A stretch of 6,124 bases of DNA, taken from Syntrophomonadaceae bacterium. GTDB lineage: Bacteria > Bacillota_B > Syntrophomonadia > Syntrophomonadales > Syntrophomonadaceae. Every line of letters starts with the position of its first letter. Position 1 is the stretch's first letter. The stretch is taken from NCBI GenBank assembly GCA_030627145.1, contig DAOUSQ010000069.1, forward strand, positions 1 through 6,124, in the 5' to 3' direction. This document shows, piece by piece, positions 1-6,124 of the stretch. The translations under genes and the position numbers were made by a program. The notes beneath the pieces were generated by a model, which did no database searches, was not told the DNA's origin, and worked only from the letters and a program-made list of their open reading frames with translations.

Positions 1-202
1 AATCTGTATCCATATCATAATTATGTTCTGCATTTGCAACAGCGGAGTGCACAACCTTTTTAATTAGAGGAGCAGATCTCTTATTGGTATATCGTAACAA
101 ACCTAACGCTTCGGCTACATCTTTTCCTCTAACTATATCTGCTACCTGACGAGCTTTAAAAGGAGATATTCGCAAATACCGTGCTTTTGCTTTTGCTTCC
201 AT
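1..202 (-). CDS. rplV: 50S ribosomal protein L22, N-terminal part (3' end beyond window)
   Basis: L22 binds all domains of 23S rRNA, and its long beta-hairpin lines the exit tunnel opposite L4. The first 67 residues are visible (of about 110-115), starting at the ATG at 200-202. The N-terminus [20 protein letters not shown] matches the family (ARY.RISP.KAR), followed by [34 protein letters not shown] and EHNYDMD, where the window ends. The tunnel hairpin is therefore not visible and macrolide-relevant residues cannot be read. An AGGAGG site at 211-216 lies 8 bases upstream of the start. Only 17 bases separate it from rpsS, the standard S10 operon order. Confidence 0.96.
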   Translation of the reverse strand, partial: MEAKAKARYLRISPFKARQVADIVRGKDVAEALGLLRYTNKRSAPLIKKVVHSAVANAEHNYDMDTD

Positions 203-219
203 TTCTATTTCCTCCTCCC

Positions 220-504
220 CTACCTTGCTCTGCTGGCTTTTTCAGATTTTCCGGCATGTCCTCTGTAGGTTCTTGTCGGAGCAAATTCACCTAACTTCAT
301 GCCTACCATATCTTCAGTAATGTATATGGGAACATGTTTTCTTCCATCATGCACTGCCAGTGTGTGCCCAACCATCTGTGGCATAATAGTGGAACGCCTA
401 GACCATGTTTTTATTACCTTTTTTTGGCCAGACTGATTCATTTCTTCTATTTTTCTTAATAACTTTTCATCATAGTAAGGCCCCTTCTTTAGTGACCTGC
501 CCAT
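220..504 (-). CDS. rpsS: 30S ribosomal protein S19
   Basis: S19 is a 30S head protein that pairs with S13 and lies near the decoding A site and the intersubunit bridges. The 94 residues fit the family (about 92-95). The N-terminal [16 protein letters not shown] and the signature region [20 protein letters not shown] (38-57) are diagnostic, and the C-terminal tail [13 protein letters not shown] is the basic extension typical of bacterial S19. The ATG at 502-504 follows an AGGAGG site (512-517) by 7 bases; that site touches the rplB stop. The TAG stop (220-222) is followed after 17 bases by rplV. Confidence 0.97.
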   Translation of the reverse strand: MGRSLKKGPYYDEKLLRKIEEMNQSGQKKVIKTWSRRSTIMPQMVGHTLAVHDGRKHVPIYITEDMVGMKLGEFAPTRTYRGHAGKSEKASRAR

Positions 505-517
505 TTAATGACCTCCT

Positions 518-1342
518 TTACTTACGTTTTCGGACAATCATCTTGTCGGACGGCTTCTTCCTACGTGTTTTTCCACCTATAGCTATTTTACCCCAGGGAG
601 AAACCGGATATTTCCTGCCAATTGGAGCTCTACCTTCACCACCACCATGCGGGTGATCAGTTGGATTCATTACAGATCCTCTAACTGTAGGCCTTATCCC
701 CATCCAACGAGATTTACCTGCTTTACCAATAGTTATATTCTCATGATCAAGATTCCCTACCTGGCCAACAGTTGCCCGGCAGTTTAGGTGAACAAGTCTT
801 ACTTCACCTGATGGTAATCTTACGTGTGCATAATTACCTTCTTTAGCCATTAGTTGGGCTACAGCGCCTGCTGATCGCACCAATTGCCCACCTTTTCCAG
901 GCCTTAATTCTATATTATGAATTAAGGTACCTACAGGTATGTCTCTTAAAAACAAGGAATTTCCTACCTTTATATCAGCATTTGCACCTGATTCTATAGC
1001 ATCTCCCACTTTTAATTTATGAGGAGCAATTATATATGCCTTTTGACCGTCAACATAGTGGACTAAGGCTATATTGGCCGACCGATTAGGGTCGTATTCA
1101 ATGGCTACAACTTTGCCAGGTACATCATCTTTAATACGTTTAAAATCAACTATCCGATAAAGACGTTTATGTCCCCCACCTCTATGCCTTACGGTAAGAC
1201 GTCCTTTAGCATTTCTCCCTCCGGTTTTCTTAAGGGGTTGGGTAAGACTTTTTTCGGGTTTATCCTTGGTTATTTCGTCAAAAGTTAAGACAGTCATTTG
1301 TCTTCTACTTGGTGTTATAGGCTTGAATTTTTTTATGCCCAT
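518..1342 (-). CDS. rplB: 50S ribosomal protein L2
   Basis: L2 is one of the most conserved 50S proteins. It binds 23S rRNA, forms an intersubunit bridge and is needed for peptidyl-transferase activity in reconstitution. The 274 residues match the family (273-277). Visible hallmarks are [18 protein letters not shown] (52-69), the SH3-like RNA-binding core ending near [17 protein letters not shown], and the C-terminal [18 protein letters not shown] (225-242), in which His230 corresponds to the functionally important His229 of E. coli. The C-terminus is strongly basic. The ATG at 1340-1342 has AAGGAG 9 bases upstream. The TAA stop directly precedes the Shine-Dalgarno site of rpsS, 13 bases from that start, which suggests coupling. 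Confidence 0.98.
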   Translation of the reverse strand: MGIKKFKPITPSRRQMTVLTFDEITKDKPEKSLTQPLKKTGGRNAKGRLTVRHRGGGHKRLYRIVDFKRIKDDVPGKVVAIEYDPNRSANIALVHYVDGQKAYIIAPHKLKVGDAIESGANADIKVGNSLFLRDIPVGTLIHNIELRPGKGGQLVRSAGAVAQLMAKEGNYAHVRLPSGEVRLVHLNCRATVGQVGNLDHENITIGKAGKSRWMGIRPTVRGSVMNPTDHPHGGGEGRAPIGRKYPVSPWGKIAIGGKTRRKKPSDKMIVRKRK

Positions 1343-1388
1343 TAATGTTCACTCCTTACTACGATAGCTGTCAGGCCTTATTGCCGTA

Positions 1389-1402
1389 TCGCTGATCAGC
1401 GA
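1389..1402. repeat. Perfect 14-bp palindrome in the rplW-rplB gap
   Basis: TCGCTGATCAGCGA is a perfect palindrome 5 bases after the rplW stop. As RNA it could form a 5-bp stem with a GAUC loop. On the transcribed strand, CGATA (1391-1387) could instead pair with TATCG (1366-1362) around a small GGC/GCC stem, so two competing folds are possible. The palindrome is certain; its purpose is unknown. Confidence 0.5.
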
Positions 1403-1407
1403 GAAAA

Positions 1408-1695
1408 CTACATATTTTCAAATAATGCAATTTTTTGTCCCTCTTGCAGGGTAATTATCGCTTTCTTCCTATCCGGTTTTCTACCTTGAAATCGCCCTAC
1501 ACGTTTAGGCTTGCCTTTAACTATCATGGTATTAACTGCATCTACCCTAACATTAAAAATTTTCTCAATTGCATTTTTAATTTCTGTTTTATTAGCCCTT
1601 TTGTCGACAATAAATGTATATTTATTGTCTGCCAATAGGTTCATAGATTTTTCAGTTATTACTGGTTTTATAATTATGTCTCTGTATTCTCTCAT
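1408..1695 (-). CDS. rplW: 50S ribosomal protein L23
   Basis: L23 sits at the mouth of the 50S exit tunnel and is the docking point for trigger factor and the signal recognition particle. The 95-residue length is normal. The N-terminal segment [13 protein letters not shown] (8-20) is the family signature, and Glu15 in VITEKS corresponds to the trigger-factor contact Glu18 of E. coli. The extended basic hairpin [20 protein letters not shown] (60-79) matches the arm that enters the tunnel. The ATG (1693-1695) abuts the rplD stop with no spacer, and its Shine-Dalgarno site lies within the rplD coding sequence. A 65-base gap follows before rplB. Confidence 0.97.
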   Translation of the reverse strand: MREYRDIIIKPVITEKSMNLLADNKYTFIVDKRANKTEIKNAIEKIFNVRVDAVNTMIVKGKPKRVGRFQGRKPDRKKAIITLQEGQKIALFENM

Positions 1696-2319
1696 CTAGG
1701 CGAATACCTCCTCTACCATTGATACCGCTTCCTTAGTGATCAGTAGAGTATCGTATTTCAACAGGTCGTATACATTAATGAAATCGGCTCTTAATGGTTT
1801 TACCCCTGGTATGTTTCGGGATGATTTAAATACGTTTATATTTGAATCAGCTGTTACAACTAAGGTCTTCTTTTTTGCATTTAATACTTCAAGTGTCTTT
1901 ATCATCTGCTTTGTTTTAGGTTCATCAAAACTCAACTGGTCTACTACAATAATATCGTTATCTAAGAACTTACTTGATAAAGCTGATTTCATAGCCAGTC
2001 TTCTTACTTTACGGGGCAGTTTATAAGAATAATCTCTGTTTTTAGGGCCGAATACGATTCCGCCGCCTTTCCATATGGGGTTTTTTCGGCTACCGACCCG
2101 AGCACGCCCAGTGCCTTTTTGTCTCCAGGGCTTCTTTCCTGAACCTCTAACTTCTGCCCTAGTCTTAGTAGATGAGGTTCCTACTCTTTTGTTAGCGAGC
2201 TGCATTTTTACAAACTCGTATAAAACTGCTTTATTGGGTTCTATCCCAAATACACTGTCATTTAATTCTAGTTCTCCGATTTGGGCCCCGCTCATATCGT
2301 ACAAGGCAACTTTCGGCAT
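1696..2319 (-). CDS. rplD: 50S ribosomal protein L4
   Basis: L4 binds domain I of 23S rRNA during 50S assembly, and its long loop lines the narrow part of the exit tunnel next to L22. In gamma-proteobacteria it also represses its own S10 operon; nothing here shows that in this organism. The 207 residues match the family. The tunnel loop is clear: [19 protein letters not shown] at 59-77, followed by [12 protein letters not shown] at 81-92. The QKGTGRAR core (67-74), where macrolide-resistance mutations fall in other species, reads as wild type. The ATG at 2317-2319 has AGGAGG 8 bases upstream. Its TAG stop (1696-1698) is directly followed by the rplW ATG, so the two are probably translationally coupled. 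Confidence 0.97.
   Translation of the reverse strand: MPKVALYDMSGAQIGELELNDSVFGIEPNKAVLYEFVKMQLANKRVGTSSTKTRAEVRGSGKKPWRQKGTGRARVGSRKNPIWKGGGIVFGPKNRDYSYKLPRKVRRLAMKSALSSKFLDNDIIVVDQLSFDEPKTKQMIKTLEVLNAKKKTLVVTADSNINVFKSSRNIPGVKPLRADFINVYDLLKYDTLLITKEAVSMVEEVFA
1707..1712 (-). promoter_or_regulatory. rplW Shine-Dalgarno site inside rplD
   Basis: AGGAGG lies within the last codons of rplD (encoding the EEV part of its C-terminus), 11 bases before the rplW ATG. With the TAG-ATG abutment, this suggests that ribosomes finishing L4 help initiate L23. Confidence 0.75.
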
Positions 2320-2337
2320 TTTCTTAACCTCCTCTTT

Positions 2338-2362
2338 GATAGCAGTCAGTCTCTTTGCTATC
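2338..2362 (-). other. Hairpin between rplC and rplD
   Basis: Two bases after the rplC stop, GATAGCA (2362-2356) and TGCTATC (2344-2338) form a perfect 7-bp inverted repeat around an 11-base loop. The rplD AGGAGG begins 4 bases after the stem. There is no U tract, so it is not a terminator. It may shape ribosome access or mRNA stability. Confidence 0.45.
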
Positions 2363-2364
2363 CA

Positions 2365-3009
2365 CTACTTATTAGCCTTAACTGAATTCTTTATGATAAC
2401 AAGACCTTTTTTGGGCCCCGGAATTGCACCCTTTACCAATATAATGTTCTTTTCTGGGTAAACTTTGACTATTGAAAGACCCTGTACTGTCACCCGCTCT
2501 CTACCGTATCTTCCCGGAAGTTTTCTTCCTTTAAATACCCTGGCCGGACCTTTTGCCGCTAAGGAACCAGGACGGCGGTGATACTTGGATCCATGCCCCA
2601 TAGACCCGCGGGCAAAATTATGTCTTTTAACACCACCAGAAAAACCTTTACCTTTGGATGTACCAACTACATCAACTAAATCTCCTGCTGCAAAAATGTC
2701 AATATCTATTTCCTGTCCCAGTTCATATTTGTCTACATCATTGGTACGAAATTCTTTTATATAACGCAATGGCTTAACATTGGCCTTATTAAAATGTCCT
2801 TTTAATGGCTTATTGGCCAGCTTCTCTTTTATATAGCCAAAACCCACTTGAATTGCATTATATCCATCTGTCTCCACTTTTTTCTTTTGCAGTACTACAC
2901 AAGGTCCTGCTTCTACAACAGTTACTGGTACAGCTTTATCATTTTCGTCAAAAATCTGGGTCATACCTATTTTTTTTCCTAATATCGCTTTGCTTACTTC
3001 TTGAGCCAA
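2365..3009 (-). CDS. rplC: 50S ribosomal protein L3
   Basis: L3 is an early-assembling 50S protein that binds near the 3' end of 23S rRNA and sends a loop toward the peptidyl-transferase centre. The 214 residues fit the family (about 205-220). [13 protein letters not shown] (9-21) is the family N-terminal signature, and the central glycine-rich stretch includes [27 protein letters not shown] and [17 protein letters not shown]. The loop residue corresponding to the methylated glutamine of E. coli L3 (in GQNQTPG) does not appear: here the segment reads AAKGPARV. I infer that this modification is absent. The start is TTG at 3007-3009, fixed by an AGGAGG site 8 bases upstream; no in-frame ATG lies nearby. 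The N-terminus is about six residues longer than the common MKKAILGKK form. Confidence 0.97.
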   Translation of the reverse strand: MAQEVSKAILGKKIGMTQIFDENDKAVPVTVVEAGPCVVLQKKKVETDGYNAIQVGFGYIKEKLANKPLKGHFNKANVKPLRYIKEFRTNDVDKYELGQEIDIDIFAAGDLVDVVGTSKGKGFSGGVKRHNFARGSMGHGSKYHRRPGSLAAKGPARVFKGRKLPGRYGRERVTVQGLSIVKVYPEKNIILVKGAIPGPKKGLVIIKNSVKANK

Positions 3010-3139
3010 CTTAGCTACCTCCTAATCGAGTTTTCTCTGTGATTGGTTGAAAATGGGCCTTTCAACATCACTTCGCTTTTCCGGAATTTTACCGCCGTAA
3101 GACTGTATTACCCACTAGTCTTTTAGCACCGGGCCTCGA
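3010..3139 (-). other. rpsJ-rplC intergenic RNA with several potential helices
   Basis: The 130-base gap holds no gene. Three complementary pairs can be drawn on the transcript. An outer helix joins UAGUCGAG (3142-3135, starting with the rpsJ stop codon) to CUCGAUUA (3030-3023, ending at the first A of the rplC AGGAGG): 8 pairs with one G-U. Inside it lie AAGACU (3122-3117) with AGUCUU (3104-3099) and GUUGAAA (3066-3060) with UUUCAAC (3052-3046). Together they would form a closed multi-branched element ending at the rplC ribosome binding site. The pairings are seen; a regulatory role is inferred, and short helices can arise by chance. Confidence 0.4.
3018..3023 (-). promoter_or_regulatory. 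Shine-Dalgarno site fixing the TTG start of rplC
   Basis: A perfect AGGAGG (with a following T) lies 8 bases before the TTG at 3007-3009. The ideal spacing is the main reason to accept the rare start codon. The first A of this site can pair with the rpsJ stop region (see the rpsJ-rplC gap). Confidence 0.85.
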
Positions 3140-3451
3140 CTATAACTTAATCTCTATATCTACTCCTGAAGGTAGATCCAAGTGCATTAGAGCATCTATA
3201 GTCTTAGGATTTGGTTCCAAAATATCTATTAAGCGTTTATGGGTACGCATTTCAAACTGTTCACGAGAATCTTTATTAACATGCGGTGACCTCAATATTG
3301 TATAAACGCTCTTCTCAGTAGGTAATGGAATAGGGCCCGATACCTGGGCTCCATTTTTTTTAGCAGTATCAACAATCTTTTGTGATGACTGGTCCAGGAG
3401 CTTATGGTCAAATGCCTTTAATCTGATTCTTACTTTTTGCTGGCCACTCAC
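3140..3451 (-). CDS. rpsJ: 30S ribosomal protein S10 (NusE)
   Basis: S10 is a protein of the 30S head. As NusE it also pairs with NusB in transcription antitermination and links RNA polymerase-bound NusG to the ribosome. The 103-residue length matches the family (about 102-105). The conserved N-terminal [16 protein letters not shown] (6-21) and the loop segment [20 protein letters not shown] (38-57) are both present, and the protein ends in the typical VDIEIKL. The start is GTG at 3449-3451, supported by an AGGAGG site 11 bases upstream and by the N-terminus falling where the family begins. It is the first gene of the S10 cluster, 99 bases after tuf. The 130 bases that follow before rplC are long for this operon. 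Confidence 0.97.
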   Translation of the reverse strand: MSGQQKVRIRLKAFDHKLLDQSSQKIVDTAKKNGAQVSGPIPLPTEKSVYTILRSPHVNKDSREQFEMRTHKRLIDILEPNPKTIDALMHLDLPSGVDIEIKL

Positions 3452-3462
3452 TTTTTACTTAA

Positions 3463-3470
3463 CCTCCTTA
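3463..3470 (-). promoter_or_regulatory. Shine-Dalgarno site supporting the GTG start of rpsJ
   Basis: The transcribed strand reads TAAGGAGG followed by TT, then 9 A-rich bases and the GTG at 3449-3451. The distance from AGGAGG to the start is 11 bases, slightly long but workable. No in-frame ATG competes. Confidence 0.8.
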
Positions 3471-3484
3471 GATTGGCTTCAGTT

Positions 3485-3513
3485 AGTACACGCTGCCGGG
3501 TGTTTCGTTACAA
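3485..3513 (-). promoter_or_regulatory. Weak sigma-A-like promoter candidate before rpsJ
   Basis: On the transcribed strand TTGTAA (3508-3513) and TGTACT (3485-3490) are separated by 17 bases, each matching 4 of 6 consensus positions. Initiation would fall near 3478, giving a short leader with the rpsJ Shine-Dalgarno site. Placement right after the tuf hairpin fits a secondary S10 promoter, but such weak matches occur often by chance. Confidence 0.2.
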
Positions 3514-3540
3514 GACGTCGATTTCTATTTTATCGACGCC
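3514..3540 (-). terminator. Hairpin after tuf: possible weak terminator or attenuator
   Basis: Ten bases after the tuf stop, the transcript can form a 9-bp stem (GGCGUCGAU with AUCGACGUC, one G-U pair) closing a 9-base A-rich loop. Only UUGU follows the stem, not a U tract, so a full intrinsic terminator is unlikely. It could be a partial terminator, a pause site, a processing site or a 3' stabiliser between the str and S10 parts. The inverted repeat is seen directly; the function is inferred. Confidence 0.4.
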
Positions 3541-3550
3541 TAATCAGCAA

Positions 3551-4753
3551 TTATTCACTAATACTAGTTACAACACCCGCACCAACAGTTCTTCCGCCTT
3601 CTCTTATAGCAAATCTTAATCCTTCTTCTATTGCTATCGGAGTAATTAGTTCGATTGACATCTGCACGTTGTCACCCGGCATCACCATTTCTACTCCTTC
3701 AGGCAGTTGGATTACCCCGGTTACGTCTGTTGTTCTAAAATAAAACTGCGGTCTATATCCACCAAAAAACGGTGTGTGTCTTCCTCCCTCTTCTTTGGTT
3801 AATACGTATACCTCCGCATTAAACTTGGTTAATGGCTTTATGCTTCCTGGTTTGGCTAGTACCATTCCTCTTTCTACTTCTTTTCTGTCTACACCTCTTA
3901 ACAAGGTTCCTACGTTGTCCCCTGCTTCTGCATAATCAAGCAGTTTCCTGAACATTTCTACCCCGGTACATACTGTTTTCCTTATTTCTTCTCTCATTCC
4001 TACTATTTCTACTTCGTCTCCTACTTTTACCTGTCCTCTTTCCACTCTTCCTGTGGTTACTGTTCCTCTTCCGGTTATGGTGAATACGTCTTCTATCGGC
4101 ATTAGGAAGGGCTTATCTGTGGCTCTTTCCGGTAATGGAACATAACTGTCTATTGCATCCATTAATTTCCATATCTTCGAACACCATTCACATTCTCTGC
4201 TTCCACATCCACATTCTAAGGCTTTTAATGCCGATCCCTGTACTACCGGTATATCATCTCCTGGAAATTCGTATTCGTTTAAAAGTTCTCTTATTTCCAT
4301 TTCCACCAGTTCTAACAGTTCTTCATCGTCTACCATGTCTACTTTATTCATGAATACCACAATGTATGGTACCCCTACCTGTCTGGATAATAATATATGT
4401 TCCCTTGTCTGGGGCATTGGACCATCTGCTGCTGATACTACCAGTATCGATCCATCCATTTGTGCTGCTCCGGTTATCATGTTCTTGATGTAATCTGCAT
4501 GTCCAGGACAATCTACATGCGCATAGTGCCTGGTCTCTGTCTCATATTCTACGTGAGCTGTGTTGATGGTAATTCCTCTTTCTCTTTCTTCCGGAGCTTT
4601 GTCTATCATGTCATATGATGTGGCTACTGCTCCGCCTACTTTTGACAATATCATGGTTATTGCTGCTGTTAATGTTGTCTTACCATGGTCTACGTGTCCT
4701 ATTGTTCCAATGTTAAGATGAGGTTTTGTCCTCTCAAACTTTGCCTTTGCCAT
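3551..4753 (-). CDS. tuf: Elongation factor Tu
   Basis: EF-Tu is the GTPase that carries aminoacyl-tRNA to the ribosomal A site in the cytoplasm. The 400-residue protein is full length (E. coli has 394). Visible motifs are G1 GHVDHGKT (19-26), the switch I threonine in RGITINT (59-65), G3 DCPGH (81-85) with the catalytic histidine at 85, G4 NKVD (136-139) and G5 SALK (174-177). Domains II and III follow from about 210 to the end and include [13 protein letters not shown] and the C-terminal [12 protein letters not shown]. The ATG at 4751-4753 is chosen because [12 protein letters not shown] is the family N-terminus and an AAAGGTGAG site lies 7 bases upstream; a GTG at 4763-4765 in the same frame lies inside that site. 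A short insertion at 181-191 holds four cysteines as CxCx4CxxC. It lies 26 bases after fusA and 99 bases before rpsJ, so it is probably cotranscribed with both. Confidence 0.98.
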   Translation of the reverse strand: MAKAKFERTKPHLNIGTIGHVDHGKTTLTAAITMILSKVGGAVATSYDMIDKAPEERERGITINTAHVEYETETRHYAHVDCPGHADYIKNMITGAAQMDGSILVVSAADGPMPQTREHILLSRQVGVPYIVVFMNKVDMVDDEELLELVEMEIRELLNEYEFPGDDIPVVQGSALKALECGCGSRECEWCSKIWKLMDAIDSYVPLPERATDKPFLMPIEDVFTITGRGTVTTGRVERGQVKVGDEVEIVGMREEIRKTVCTGVEMFRKLLDYAEAGDNVGTLLRGVDRKEVERGMVLAKPGSIKPLTKFNAEVYVLTKEEGGRHTPFFGGYRPQFYFRTTDVTGVIQLPEGVEMVMPGDNVQMSIELITPIAIEEGLRFAIREGGRTVGAGVVTSISE

Positions 4754-4760
4754 CTTGTCT

Positions 4761-4769
4761 CTCACCTTT
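4761..4769 (-). promoter_or_regulatory. Shine-Dalgarno site that fixes the tuf start
   Basis: On the transcribed strand this reads AAAGGTGAG and ends 7 bases before the ATG at 4753. It matches the AGGTGA end of the anti-Shine-Dalgarno complement instead of the AGGAGG core used by most other genes here. The in-frame GTG at 4763-4765 falls inside it, which argues against the longer reading of tuf. Confidence 0.85.
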
Positions 4770-4779
4770 CTTCTTTATT

Positions 4780-6124
4780 TTAGATAATTGTCCCGTAACG
4801 TTTAGCTATAATTGTTTTACTTTTTGATTCGGGTACTTCCGCAAAATTTCTAATTTGCATTGAGAAACTTGCCCTTCCCTGACTGAGTGATCTAAGACTA
4901 GTAGCATAACCGAAGGTCTCTGCCAAAGGAATCACACCTTTAATCACCTTACTATCACGGTTTTCTTCAAATCCATATACTTTACCTCGACGGGAATTCA
5001 AATCTGCTATAATGTCCCCCACATATTCCTCAGGGCTGATAATTTCGATATCCATTAACGGCTCTAAAAGCACTGGTTCAGCACTACCTAAACCCTGCTT
5101 GACTGCTAAACTACCAGCTATTTTAAAAGATTGCTCAGAGGAATCCACCTCGTGATAGCTCCCTCCTACTAAAGCAACCTCAAGATCATCTACGGGATAA
5201 CCTGCTAATATCCCAGCTTGTAAGGCCTCCATAACACCATCTCTTATCGCTGAAGTAAAATGCTTAGGAATATCTTCGGGACTTGCTTCATCGATAAACC
5301 GCTTACCCTGTCCTTCAGGCAATGGACTCAGTCTCAAAATTACATGAGCATATTGTCCCTTAGCTCCAGTTTGTTTTTCAAATCTTGTCTCAGCTTTGGT
5401 TGTTTTGTTTATAGTCTCCTTATATGCTACCTGCGGGTTACCTACGTTAGCGTTTACTTTAAACTCTTTTAGTAAACGATCAATAATTATTTCTAGATGT
5501 AACTCACCCATTCCGGAGATTATCATCTGTCCGGTACTTTCATTAATTCTGGTTCTAAAGGTTGGATCTTCATCAGACAACCGCTTCAAGCTCTCTTCAA
5601 TTTTATCTTGATCAGCTTTAGTTTTCGGCTCAATCGCTACATCTATTACCGGCTCAGGAAATTCTATGTTTTCCAGCAATATTGGCTGATGTTCACTACA
5701 TAGTGTATCGCCGGTAACTGTATCCTTGAGGCCTACCCCGGCTACTATATCTCCTGCTGCGGCGCTAGTAATCTCTTCCCTATGGTTAGCATGCATTTTC
5801 AATATTTTGGTTATACGTTCTTTTTTGTTTTTAGCGCTATTAAAAACATATTCGCCAACCTTAATTTGACCGGAGTATACCCTAAAATAAGTTAATTTAC
5901 CAACATACGGATCTGATGCTACTTTAAAAGCTAAAGCGCTCATAGGAGCATCTATGTTTGCCTCGTTCTTGATTTCCTCGCCATCTTTAATACTTATCCC
6001 TTTAACCGGCGGAACGTCCAAGGGCGATGGAAGATACTGCAGTACCGCATCTAAAAGCATTTGTACCCCTTTGTTTTTAAATGATGAACCACAGAGAACT
6101 GGCACTAATTTATTTTCTATTGAT
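4780..6124 (-). CDS. fusA: Elongation factor G, C-terminal two thirds (5' end beyond window)
   Basis: EF-G is the cytoplasmic GTPase that drives tRNA-mRNA translocation and, with RRF, ribosome recycling. The frame is open to the window edge; 447 residues are visible of about 690-700 usual. The codon at 6103-6105 is an internal valine (GTG), not a start. Counting from Ser at 6121-6123, the fragment opens just before the G5 motif (CGSSFKNKG, 11-19), so the P-loop and other G motifs are off-window. Domain II follows at about 65-150, domain III at about 160-235 (ISGMGELHLE with the conserved His), domain IV at about 236-350 and domain V to the TAA stop at 4780-4782. The domain IV tip motif YHEVDSSE (323-330) keeps the translocation histidine. 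Two other domain IV segments differ from the usual consensus (see findings). It sits directly upstream of tuf, the normal str operon place. Identity as EF-G is certain; subclass is not. Confidence 0.96.
   Translation of the reverse strand, partial: SIENKLVPVLCGSSFKNKGVQMLLDAVLQYLPSPLDVPPVKGISIKDGEEIKNEANIDAPMSALAFKVASDPYVGKLTYFRVYSGQIKVGEYVFNSAKNKKERITKILKMHANHREEITSAAAGDIVAGVGLKDTVTGDTLCSEHQPILLENIEFPEPVIDVAIEPKTKADQDKIEESLKRLSDEDPTFRTRINESTGQMIISGMGELHLEIIIDRLLKEFKVNANVGNPQVAYKETINKTTKAETRFEKQTGAKGQYAHVILRLSPLPEGQGKRFIDEASPEDIPKHFTSAIRDGVMEALQAGILAGYPVDDLEVALVGGSYHEVDSSEQSFKIAGSLAVKQGLGSAEPVLLEPLMDIEIISPEEYVGDIIADLNSRRGKVYGFEENRDSKVIKGVIPLAETFGYATSLRSLSQGRASFSMQIRNFAEVPESKSKTIIAKRYGTII

Noticed and set aside
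405..656. Plus-strand open frame of 83 codons
   Set aside because: It lies across rpsS and rplB on the opposite strand, lacks a convincing ribosome binding site and has a low-complexity Phe/Leu/Pro-rich product typical of the complement of ribosomal genes.
2075..2461. Plus-strand open frame of 128 codons across rplD and rplC
   Set aside because: It is antisense to two well-supported ribosomal protein genes and its translation shows no recognisable domain; it is a by-product of their codon use. The same holds for the other plus-strand frames, such as 1736-2026 and 4135-4353.
3105..3110. TAATAC as a -10 element in the rpsJ-rplC spacer
   Set aside because: No acceptable -35 hexamer lies 16-18 bases upstream; the corresponding bases are GC-rich and unlike TTGACA.
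3452..3550. E. coli-type S10 leader controlled by L4 upstream of rpsJ
   Set aside because: The gap is under 100 bases with one simple hairpin and a weak U stretch; the longer multi-hairpin leader known from gamma-proteobacteria is not seen.
4754..4765. Longer tuf reading starting at GTG 4763-4765
   Set aside because: That codon sits inside the Shine-Dalgarno site of the ATG at 4753, and the family N-terminus begins MAKAKFER.
6103..6105. Possible start of the EF-G frame at 6105
   Set aside because: The codon is GTG, internal to the conserved segment before the G5 motif, and the frame stays open to the window edge (residues SIENKL precede it).
1..6124. Mobile elements, CRISPR arrays, tRNAs or a novel defence or metabolic system
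   Set aside because: Coding sequence covers nearly the whole window in the conserved str-S10 order. The spacers (at most 130 bases) contain no tRNA-like fold, no direct-repeat array, and no terminal repeats of an insertion element.

Overview
This window carries the junction of the str and S10 ribosomal operons of a bacterium, with every gene on the minus strand (transcription runs from high to low coordinates). In transcription order the genes are fusA (EF-G, 5' end outside the window), tuf (EF-Tu), rpsJ (S10), rplC (L3), rplD (L4), rplW (L23), rplB (L2), rpsS (S19) and rplV (L22, 3' end outside the window). No mobile element, tRNA, rRNA, CRISPR array or plus-strand gene is supported.

The base composition is AT-leaning. 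Almost every gene has a strong AGGAGG-type Shine-Dalgarno site 7-11 bases from its start, and the str operon runs directly into S10. EF-Tu carries a four-cysteine insertion just after its G5 motif. I recall similar insertions in EF-Tu of some anaerobic Clostridia (Moorella and Desulfotomaculum/Pelotomaculum-like groups). I infer a member of the Clostridia (Bacillota) from the Peptococcaceae/Moorella/Syntrophomonas neighbourhood; genus cannot be decided here.

Layout: 6124-4780 is the C-terminal two thirds of fusA. After 26 bases, tuf follows (4753-3551). A 99-base gap (3452-3550) separates the str part from the S10 part and holds a 9-bp hairpin and a weak promoter-like pair. rpsJ (3451-3140, GTG start) is followed by an unusually long 130-base gap with several potential RNA helices, then rplC (3009-2365, TTG start), a 45-base gap with a 7-bp hairpin, rplD (2319-1696) directly abutting rplW (1695-1408), a 65-base gap with a 14-bp palindrome, rplB (1342-518), rpsS (504-220) and the start of rplV (202 to the window edge).

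The genes work together in translation. EF-Tu delivers aminoacyl-tRNA and EF-G drives translocation. S10 and S19 are proteins of the 30S head. L2, L3, L4, L22 and L23 build the 50S core, the region around the peptidyl-transferase centre and the exit tunnel. The content is ordinary. What deserves a second look is the structured intergenic RNA, above all between rpsJ and rplC, the EF-Tu cysteine cluster and an atypical stretch of EF-G domain IV.
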